Origin: JBGSMF01 sp964651475
Lineage (GTDB): Bacteria; Chloroflexota; Anaerolineae; Fen-1058
Reading direction: 5' to 3'
Assembly (NCBI GenBank): GCA_964651475.1
Contig: CAZYXV010000068.1
Coordinates: forward strand, 1 to 11,273
Length of the DNA: 11,273 bases
Shown here one piece after another: positions 6,378 through 11,182 of this stretch. Below the pieces are notes generated by a model. It saw nothing but the letters and a program-made list of their open reading frames with translations, was not told where the DNA came from and searched no databases. Numbering within the stretch: the first letter of the stretch is position 1; the number at the start of each line of letters is the position of its first letter. A program made the position numbers and the translations under genes.

Positions 6378-8033
6378 ATGCAAAACGTGCGATCCAAAAT
6401 CAGCAAATCGGTTTTCGTTCTGGTGATAACAAGCGCCGTGTTGAGCCTGCCCGGGACGTCCCTGGCCATGCCGGGGCAGGGTGGGGCGCCGGCGATAGAG
6501 AATTCATTTGGCGACCGTCCAGATGCGTTCGCCGCGCCGGATTTGCCCCAGGTGGATATGCTGAGCGCGGCGACTGTCGCGTCCGTCGCCCCAGGCTATT
6601 ATCAGACCAGCGAGTACATGGCGGGTTCGGTTGCCGTAGGGATCGTGCTGTTGGAAAGCGACGGCAGTGTGGACCCTTCTACAGAAGATTGGACGCCCGC
6701 TCAAAAGCAACTCGTCTTTGAAAAGATTACGGCAGCCCTCGACTGGTGGGCCGCGTTAGAGCCGCGCGCTCACCTCAGTTTCATCTACGAAGATCACGTG
6801 ACCGTTCCCTTGCCCACCGGCGTAGAGCCGATCTCGCGGCCGCGCAGCGACCAGAAGCTGTGGATTGCGGATGCAATGGGCGCGCTGGGGTACCAGGCGG
6901 ACTCTTTTTTCACCCGTGTCCGCGATTACGACAACGACCTGCGCGCCAGGCATCACACGGATTGGGCCTTTACAATCTTTATAGTCAACAGCGAGCGCGA
7001 CGCGGATAACAGCTTTAGCGATGGGTACTTTGCTTACGCCTACCTGGGCGGGCCATTCATGGTGATGACCTACGGCAACGGGGGCAATGGCCCGGATCGG
7101 ATGGATGTGGTGGCGGCGCACGAAATCGGGCACATCTTTTACGCGCTCGATCAGTACGCTGCCGCCGGCCAGCCGTGCGCCAGCCGCTCGGGTTATCTCG
7201 ACGTCGAAAACCAAAACAGCCAGTCCGGCCAGTGCGCCATAAATGTCTCCAGCATCATGCGGGGAGGCAGCGAGCCTTATCTCAATCACGCCATTGATCC
7301 GTACGCGGCCGGGCAGATAGGCTGGCAGGCCAGCCACAATGACAATATCCTCGACCCACTGCACGCCGAGTTGCCTGTCACCCTCACCGCCGCGTCACTG
7401 GTTGGCAGCCAGGCCACCCTGAGCGGTACGGCAACCATCATCCCCTATCCTTCTTCCAGGCGCCCCAGTGTGACCATCAACACTTTGGTGGGTGTGCAGT
7501 ATCGCCTGGACGATGGCGACTGGCAAGCGGCCGCCCCCGCCGATGGCGCGTTCGATACACGCATTGAACAATTCTCTATTACGGTCGCCGCGCTCGCTCC
7601 TGGCTTGCACACCGTAGAGGCGGCGGCTCTCGATTCGGCCGGCAATGTCTCCAGGCAATATGCTGCCCAAACCATCGCCGTGCCCGATCCCTTTGATGGC
7701 GGATTGATTACAACCCTTTTTCCAAAGAATAGCTACGCTGCTGGAAAGAGCACGATGACGGGGATCGCCTTTCAATTCGAAGGCGGGGCAGTGGTCAATG
7801 TTCAATATCGCCTGGACGGGGGAGCGTGGCAGCCGGCTGTTCCCCAAGACGGCGCGTTTGACGGCAGCCAGGAAGCGTTTAGCTTCACGCTAGATTTTCC
7901 CGAGTTGGGATCGTACCTGGTCGAGGCGCGAGCCGTGGACGCAAGCGGCAAGGCAGAGACGACTTGGGCCAGTGAGTGGATTACAGTCACACACCGGACG
8001 CATCTTGCCTTTTTGCCCGTCATCGCGCGGTGA
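6378..8033 (+). CDS. Secreted zinc metalloprotease-like protein with two Ig-like repeats
   Basis: This is a 551-aa exported protein. A signal peptide is clear: MQNVRSKISK, hydrophobic VFVLVITSAVLSL, and cleavage likely after SLA (residue 30). The catalytic-type region holds HEIGHIFYALDQY: H248, E249, H252 and D258 fit the spacing HExxHxxxxxD of metzincin/M6-like zincins, though the usual Gly of HExxHxxG is Tyr255. An SIMRG segment (292-296) could be the Met-turn. C267 and C286 may form a disulphide. From about 332 the protein has two tandem beta-sandwich repeats sharing VQYRLDxGxWQxAxPxDGAFD (372-393 and 475-495), which resemble bacterial Ig-like domains used for binding. It ends THLAFLPVIAR, like the short C-terminal tails I recall on secreted Chloroflexota proteins. 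The substrate is unknown and the exact peptidase family is unassigned. Proteolysis is inferred from the motif only. Confidence 0.8.
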   Translation: MQNVRSKISKSVFVLVITSAVLSLPGTSLAMPGQGGAPAIENSFGDRPDAFAAPDLPQVDMLSAATVASVAPGYYQTSEYMAGSVAVGIVLLESDGSVDPSTEDWTPAQKQLVFEKITAALDWWAALEPRAHLSFIYEDHVTVPLPTGVEPISRPRSDQKLWIADAMGALGYQADSFFTRVRDYDNDLRARHHTDWAFTIFIVNSERDADNSFSDGYFAYAYLGGPFMVMTYGNGGNGPDRMDVVAAHEIGHIFYALDQYAAAGQPCASRSGYLDVENQNSQSGQCAINVSSIMRGGSEPYLNHAIDPYAAGQIGWQASHNDNILDPLHAELPVTLTAASLVGSQATLSGTATIIPYPSSRRPSVTINTLVGVQYRLDDGDWQAAAPADGAFDTRIEQFSITVAALAPGLHTVEAAALDSAGNVSRQYAAQTIAVPDPFDGGLITTLFPKNSYAAGKSTMTGIAFQFEGGAVVNVQYRLDGGAWQPAVPQDGAFDGSQEAFSFTLDFPELGSYLVEARAVDASGKAETTWASEWITVTHRTHLAFLPVIAR

Positions 8034-8095
8034 TGCATCATCGCACGACGACATCAGACTTGGCCTGGAAAAAACAAGCTGCCCCAAAATCCCCG

Positions 8096-8179
8096 TAGGA
8101 GCGCCCTTTGGGCGCGATAGTCTCGGCGGCCCACACGCGCCGGGGACGGCGCGTGGAGCGCCTCTCCGACAAGCTCCTA
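8096..8179. repeat. REP-like hairpin element between convergent protease genes
   Basis: An 84-bp GC-rich unit is bounded by inverted TAGGAGC (8096-8102) and GCTCCTA (8173-8179). Inside are GCGCCC-TTT-GGGCGC (8101-8115) and a 9-bp stem CACGCGCCG/CGGCGCGTG with a GGGA tetraloop (8134-8155). The opening GTAGGAGCG...GCGCGA is similar in style to REP sequences of other bacteria (from memory). The right end overlaps the stop codon of the M50 gene. It may help terminate both convergent transcripts, although there is no T tract. No target duplication was found. Confidence 0.55.
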
Positions 8180-9331
8180 GAATAACACTGGCGTGGCGCT
8201 GAATGGCACGCGTGTGAATAGCAAGAAAAACAAGATCACGACCCCAACGCCAATCAGCTTTCGCCTGGAATCAAGCGGCGAGATGTCATTGAGTGGGGGC
8301 GGGTGCTGCGGGCGCATCCACGTTGTGAGCAATCCCCAAATGAACCACCCGCTCCAACAATTGCTCGCCAACACGGGGATATTCAGAAACTCGCCCGCCA
8401 ATCCCAGCCCGCCAACCAGCAGCAACAGTTGCGAGCCTAACGTGGCGATGGACCAGGCGCGGCGTCCGATCAGCGCGTACAATATGTGCCCGCCGTCCAG
8501 TTGCCCGATCGGAAGCAAATTCAAAAAGGTGACGATCAGCCCAAACCACGCCGCAAAAGCCATCGAGTTCAGGAACACGTCCAGGCCATTGGCCGGCAGC
8601 AAGCGGCCGTGGATGAGATATTTCAGCCCCACGTAGAAAAGCGAGTTGCCTTCAAAAAAGCTGCTTTGGTCGAGGGAATAGGGCTGCACCGGGCTGCTTG
8701 CTAATCCAATAACCAGCAGCGGCATGGCAACAATCAATCCGGCCAGCGGCCCGGCCAACCCCACGTCAAAGAGCGATTTACGATTTTCAAATGGCGAGCG
8801 TTGAACGATGACGGCGCCCAGTGTCCCAAATGGGCTGATAAATGGCAGCGGAATAAAATAAGGCAGAGACACGTCGGCCTTGTGGCGGCGCGCCACGACG
8901 TAATGCCCCATTTCGTGCGCGCCCAAAATCACCATCACCGTAAAGGCAAAGGGAACGCCGCGCAGCAGGCCGGCGGGGTTCTCTAGCAGGTTGACGCCTT
9001 CATTGAGGGCGCCCGTGAGCAAGGTCGAAGCAACGGTGAGCAAAAGCAAGAGCAAATTAATCCGGGCGCGTCTGGGTTGGGTTTGAACGACGTCGCCTAT
9101 GGCCCGCACCACCTGCCCCTGGCTTTCTTGGGTGAGATAGGCGGTATACCCCAAAGCTTCAAAACGCTCGCGCATAAGGGGATAGGCCGTGTCCGCGTCG
9201 CAAAGCAATTGCCCCATAAACTCGTAGGTTGGGACAGGCGCGTCAAGGATCTTGACCTGGCTGATGCTGAATACGTCGCGCAGCGCAGATTTAAGCCGCT
9301 CCAAATGTCCTTCTGCAAGCGAATTTTGCAT
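8177..9331 (-). CDS. Site-2 protease family (M50) membrane metalloprotease
   Basis: This is a polytopic membrane zinc protease that cleaves within or near the membrane. From the ATG at 9331 it is 384 aa. A soluble N-terminal region of about 90 residues precedes the first helix (NLLLLLLTVASTLLTGAL, 92-109). HEMGH (139-143) supplies two zinc ligands and the catalytic Glu. NLLPIGQLDGG (271-281) carries the third ligand D279. FGTLGA (168-173) and FDVGLAGPLAG (188-198) match the EGY1-like/bacterial S2P subgroup. A final helix ends in VLF. Substrates are unknown; the family usually processes membrane-anchored regulators. An in-frame ATG at 9376 would add 15 residues but has no Shine-Dalgarno, while 9331 has GGGAG 6 nt upstream, so I prefer 9331. 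The gene is on the same strand as the regulator upstream but is separated from it by a hairpin and a MITE-like insertion, so it is probably transcribed separately. Confidence 0.9.
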   Translation of the reverse strand: MQNSLAEGHLERLKSALRDVFSISQVKILDAPVPTYEFMGQLLCDADTAYPLMRERFEALGYTAYLTQESQGQVVRAIGDVVQTQPRRARINLLLLLLTVASTLLTGALNEGVNLLENPAGLLRGVPFAFTVMVILGAHEMGHYVVARRHKADVSLPYFIPLPFISPFGTLGAVIVQRSPFENRKSLFDVGLAGPLAGLIVAMPLLVIGLASSPVQPYSLDQSSFFEGNSLFYVGLKYLIHGRLLPANGLDVFLNSMAFAAWFGLIVTFLNLLPIGQLDGGHILYALIGRRAWSIATLGSQLLLLVGGLGLAGEFLNIPVLASNCWSGWFIWGLLTTWMRPQHPPPLNDISPLDSRRKLIGVGVVILFFLLFTRVPFSATPVLF

Positions 9332-9348
9332 AGCGCGCTCCCGCTCGG

Positions 9349-9366
9349 CAGGCTTACGCAAGCCTG
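9349..9366 (-). promoter_or_regulatory. Small hairpin in the M50 leader (if translation starts at 9331)
   Basis: CAGGCTT and AAGCCTG form a perfect 7-bp stem with a 4-nt loop. It lies just before the GGGAG ribosome-binding site at 9342-9338. It could affect translation, or simply be part of the coding region if the ATG at 9376 is used. Confidence 0.3.
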
Positions 9367-9383
9367 TGAGAGGCATAATATAA

Positions 9384-9475
9384 GTATCTTCTCAATAATC
9401 CGGGGTAGTGGCAGGGCTTGCCCCTGCCCTCATATGGGCGACCGCAAGAGTCGCCCATACATTTTGAGATGATAC
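9384..9475 (+). mobile_element. 92-bp MITE-like element, copy 1, with 8-bp target duplication
   Basis: The ends are GTATCTTCTCAA (9384-9395) and TTGAGATGATAC (9464-9475), inverted repeats with one mismatch over 12 bp. Two hairpins fill the interior: GGCAGGG/CCCTGCC (9410-9428) and a 10-bp stem TATGGGCGAC/GTCGCCCATA (9433-9459). TAATATAA occurs directly on both sides (9376-9383 and 9476-9483), the footprint of transposition. No protein is encoded, so it would depend on a transposase elsewhere. It separates the M50 gene from the RpiR-type regulator and lies directly upstream of the M50 start. It aligns end to end with copy 2 read in reverse complement. Confidence 0.88.
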
Positions 9476-9487
9476 TAATATAATATA

Positions 9488-9520
9488 TCTGGCCTCTGCT
9501 TGCAACAAGCAAAGGCCAGA
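9488..9520 (-). terminator. Long hairpin just downstream of the RpiR-type regulator
   Basis: A 15-bp stem (9488-9502 with 9506-9520, one C-A mismatch, 3-nt loop CAA) starts 23 bp past the regulator stop codon. On the minus strand it is followed by AU-rich TATATTATATTA instead of a clean U tract. It is probably a terminator, moderately weak. Confidence 0.55.
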
Positions 9521-9543
9521 ACCAAAAACTCGCTATCTTGCAA

Positions 9544-10416
9544 CTAACTGTTCAAATCTGCTACTTTGCCTGGCGCGGCTTCCTGGTAGCTTTCTACCAG
9601 TTTGCCGTACATCTTTTCAAAAGACGCCATGCGGCGGGCATAGCCATCGGGGTCGCGCCCCACCAGCGTGTGAAGCAGCGCCGCCATCGCCGTCATCGTG
9701 CTGGCAAACGAGGTGAGTGGTTGGACGCTTTCGCCAGGGCACATGATTTCTATATCCGCAATGCGCGCCGCCGCTTGCGAGCGGTTGGAGGCAAACACCA
9801 CGATCTGCGCGCCAGTTGACTTGGCGACTTTTAACGTGTTGACCATTTCCAGGCCCAGGCCAGCCAGCGCAAATGTGACGACCGTATCTTTATCTGTCAG
9901 GTCATGAAAAGCGTGCCCTGCACTCACGACGTCGGCGCTCACCGTCTGGACCGATTTACCCAGCGCCCTCAGCCACAGCGCAAAAAACTCGCCCAGCGAC
10001 TCCATGGCCCACTGGCCCACTACTAAAATGTGACGCGCCTTGACGATAGCTTCCAACAACGCCTCAATGGTTTCGTCGGTCAACCCGGCTGCCAGGTCAT
10101 CCAGATTACGATGTTCAGCTTCAATGCTGCGTCGGAACGTGCCCACATCGCCGGGGGCTTGTTCTGCCGGCGTCAATCCCCGTTGGATTTCCGCCCTCAC
10201 AATCGTGCGCACATCCGCAAGCAATTCGGGAAAGCCTTCGTATTCCAAACGCTGCGCAAAACGCACAACGGTGGCCGTATCCACGTCCAATTGCTTGGCG
10301 ATGTTCGAAGCGGTCATAAACGCTGCATCGAAGGGGTGATCCAGCAAAAAGTCTGCAACTGTGCGATAACCGGCTGACAGGCTATCATAAGCCTCTTTGA
10401 TGCGTTCTCGAAACAT
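9544..10416 (-). CDS. MurR/RpiR family transcriptional regulator with SIS domain
   Basis: This is a 290-aa regulator (from the ATG at 10416). The N-terminal RpiR-type helix-turn-helix spans about residues 1-77, with the core TASNIAKQLDVDTATVVRF (35-53). A SIS fold occupies about 125-255. RpiR regulators normally bind a phosphosugar in the SIS domain to control sugar catabolism. Here the usual Ser/Thr signatures are altered: the first glycine-rich loop reads VVGQWAMES (132-140), and the S-x-S-G-x-T loop is replaced by ALAGLGLE (183-190). The ligand may therefore differ, or binding may be lost. No sugar-metabolism gene lies nearby. The start at 10416 has AAGGAG 6 nt upstream; an in-frame ATG at 10446 would add 10 residues but lacks a ribosome-binding site. 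A promoter and a tandem repeat lie upstream. Confidence 0.9.
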   Translation of the reverse strand: MFRERIKEAYDSLSAGYRTVADFLLDHPFDAAFMTASNIAKQLDVDTATVVRFAQRLEYEGFPELLADVRTIVRAEIQRGLTPAEQAPGDVGTFRRSIEAEHRNLDDLAAGLTDETIEALLEAIVKARHILVVGQWAMESLGEFFALWLRALGKSVQTVSADVVSAGHAFHDLTDKDTVVTFALAGLGLEMVNTLKVAKSTGAQIVVFASNRSQAAARIADIEIMCPGESVQPLTSFASTMTAMAALLHTLVGRDPDGYARRMASFEKMYGKLVESYQEAAPGKVADLNS

Positions 10417-10453
10417 GTTTTTCTCCTTGTTCCTGAATATTGGCATATACTAA

Positions 10454-10472
10454 ATTCTAACCTATTCTAACC
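10454..10472 (-). promoter_or_regulatory. Tandem GGTTAGAAT repeat, candidate operator
   Basis: On the minus strand GGTTAGAAT occurs twice (10472-10464 and 10462-10454), one helical turn (10 bp) apart. The first copy contains the -10 of the regulator promoter and the second covers the expected transcription start. Direct repeats on the same face of the helix fit a repressor site, possibly for autoregulation. Confidence 0.45.
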
Positions 10473-10492
10473 ACCTTTTTACTTTAAGGCAA
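10464..10492 (-). promoter_or_regulatory. Promoter of the RpiR-type regulator
   Basis: On the minus strand TTGCCT (10492-10487) is followed after 17 nt by TAGAAT (10469-10464). The start would be near 10457, giving a leader of about 40 nt before the ATG at 10416, with AAGGAG in place. Confidence 0.6.
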
Positions 10493-10499
10493 GTTGACA

Positions 10500-10564
10500 G
10501 GGAGAGATGCTGAAGTTGTGGCTATTGTAACAGTTTTTTTTGCCGATGTCAATAGGCTATAATC
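10500..10564. other. Non-coding gap upstream of MITE copy 2
   Basis: This stretch lies between the regulator promoter and the MITE-like copy. It holds a T8 run (10534-10541) and, at its right edge, the left copy of the CTATAATC duplication (10557-10564). That contains a TATAAT that may have been a -10 before insertion. No ORF or convincing hairpin was seen. Confidence 0.4.
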
Positions 10565-10656
10565 GTATCATCTCAAACTGTAGGGGCAATCCCTTGCGGT
10601 TGCCCTCGGTGGGCAGGTGCAAGACCTGCCCCTACCCCGAATTATTGAGATGATAC
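10565..10656 (-). mobile_element. 92-bp MITE-like element, copy 2, with 8-bp target duplication
   Basis: Perfect 12-bp terminal inverted repeats: GTATCATCTCAA at 10565-10576 and its complement at 10645-10656. Two internal hairpins are present: GGGCAA/TTGCCC (10584-10605) and the 8-bp stem GGGCAGGT/ACCTGCCC (10611-10631). CTATAATC flanks it on both sides (10557-10564 and 10657-10664). In reverse complement it aligns along its whole length with copy 1 and has the same length. It carries no coding sequence. Confidence 0.9.
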
Positions 10657-10666
10657 CTATAATCAT

Positions 10667-10694
10667 TTGAAAAATCAGGCGCAAGGAGTATAAT
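10667..10694 (+). promoter_or_regulatory. Sigma-70-type promoter reading into a structured region
   Basis: TTGAAA (10667-10672), a 16-nt spacer and a perfect TATAAT (10689-10694). Transcription would start near 10701. No ORF of useful size follows on this strand (ATG at 10718 stops after 7 codons), which points to a non-coding product. Confidence 0.55.
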
Positions 10695-10699
10695 CAAAG

Positions 10700-10793
10700 C
10701 AACATAGTTTTTGTTTTATGGGCGCGAGGCCCAACGGGTGAACTGCGCACCCTCTACCCCGTAAGCTGTAAGGGCGTCCGGGGCTACTTTTCG
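10700..10793 (+). ncRNA. Candidate small structured RNA of unknown family
   Basis: Downstream of the promoter come three consecutive stem-loops: GGGC/GCCC (10720-10732), GGGTG/CACCC (10736-10752) and CCCCG/CGGGG (10757-10783). The last is followed by CTACTTTT, a weak terminator-like tail. The predicted transcript of about 95 nt would end against the 3' end of the minus-strand 69-codon ORF. I do not recognise any riboswitch or known RNA class. The stems are short, so this is tentative. Read the other way, it could simply be the 3' untranslated region of that ORF. Confidence 0.35.
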
Positions 10794-10796
10794 GCG

Positions 10797-11006
10797 TCAG
10801 GTTCTTTCCACCAGCTCGAACAAGCTTGCCACGTATCTGGCGGTAAGTTGTTCCAGTTCCTCGTCGCCGTTCAGGTCGGCCTTGAACCTGCTCACTGCAT
10901 CTTTGAGCGCGGCCAGCGCAGCGCTTCCACCAAAGAGTATATACTCTTTCTCGCGGCGGCGCAAGTCAAACAAATCCACTATCAGGCGGTCCAGCTTTTG
11001 CGCCAT
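10797..11006 (-). CDS. Small hypothetical protein, 69 aa
   Basis: A 69-residue, mostly helical, highly charged protein. It starts MAQKLDRLIVDLFDLRRREK, has a short glycine-containing turn (YILFGGSAALAAL), and continues with a second charged helix ending in SLFELVERT. It has no cysteine, signal peptide or membrane segment. I do not recognise a family. The start has GAGGGGG about 4 nt upstream, but that ribosome-binding site is predicted to be paired in a hairpin (11012-11043). A 22-codon ORF precedes it by 41 bp on the same strand. A perfect 18-bp palindrome (10932-10949) lies inside it. A coding region is likely but not certain. Confidence 0.5.
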   Translation of the reverse strand: MAQKLDRLIVDLFDLRRREKEYILFGGSAALAALKDAVSRFKADLNGDEELEQLTARYVASLFELVERT

Positions 11007-11011
11007 GTTAC

Positions 11012-11043
11012 CCCCTCGTTATGGGCGCACAGCGCCCGAGGGG
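11012..11043 (-). promoter_or_regulatory. Hairpin masking the ribosome-binding site of the 69-aa ORF
   Basis: In minus-strand RNA, CCCCUC (11043-11038) pairs with GAGGGG (11017-11012), which is the Shine-Dalgarno itself. An inner stem GGGCGC-UGU-GCGCCC (11037-11023) stacks on it, with a 5-nt bulge. The structure begins 4 nt after the stop codon of the upstream 22-codon ORF, so a ribosome ending there would melt it. Confidence 0.5.
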
Positions 11044-11047
11044 TGAG

Positions 11048-11116
11048 TTAGGACGTTTCTTGTTTCACCGGCTGCAAAGCTGCCTTCTTGATTCGTGGTT
11101 GCCGCTCTGTGTACAT
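11048..11116 (-). CDS. 22-codon ORF, possible leader peptide
   Basis: ATG at 11116, TAA at 11050-11048, preceded by AGGAG (11128-11124) with 7-nt spacing, a good ribosome-binding site. The peptide begins MYTERQPRIKKAAL and ends VKQETS. It is basic and polar, without Cys, so it has no visible bacteriocin or leader signature. It may act as a leader ORF whose translation opens the hairpin over the next ribosome-binding site. It could also be a chance ORF or a small protein in its own right. Confidence 0.4.
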   Translation of the reverse strand: MYTERQPRIKKAALQPVKQETS

Positions 11117-11130
11117 GTTTGTTCTCCTGT

Positions 11131-11182
11131 GTCTTGCGCCTGCCATCCAGGGCGACCGCAAGGGTCGCCCCTACATTTCAAG
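11131..11182 (+). repeat. Truncated, diverged relative of the 92-bp MITE-like element
   Basis: GTCTTGCGCCTGCC, then the stem GGGCGAC/GTCGCCC (11150-11170) and CCTACATTTCAAG match the central and right part of copies 1 and 2 (in the copy 1 orientation). Both terminal inverted repeats are missing or unrecognisable, and no target duplication is seen. It lies just upstream of the 22-codon ORF and overlaps the stop of the possible gene tail at 11178-11273. Confidence 0.6.

Noticed and set aside
9376..9376. ATG at 9376 as the M50 start
   Set aside because: No ribosome-binding site precedes it, and the AT-rich TTATATTA touching it looks more like a -10 for a leader that begins just after it. The ATG at 9331 has GGGAG. 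Not excluded.
10494..10499. Perfect TTGACA on the plus strand between the regulator and MITE copy 2
   Set aside because: No acceptable -10 lies 16-18 nt downstream; the nearest AT-rich hexamer is at about 23 nt.
10729..10735. GCCCAAC fits the integron attC half-site RYYYAAC
   Set aside because: No matching GTTRRRY half-site was found in the next 130 bp or so, and there is no integrase or cassette array in the window.
10848..11051. A 67-codon plus-strand ORF overlapping the 69-aa ORF
   Set aside because: No ribosome-binding site, and the minus-strand frame has a better start. The shared KEYILF motif in both frames is explained by the palindrome.
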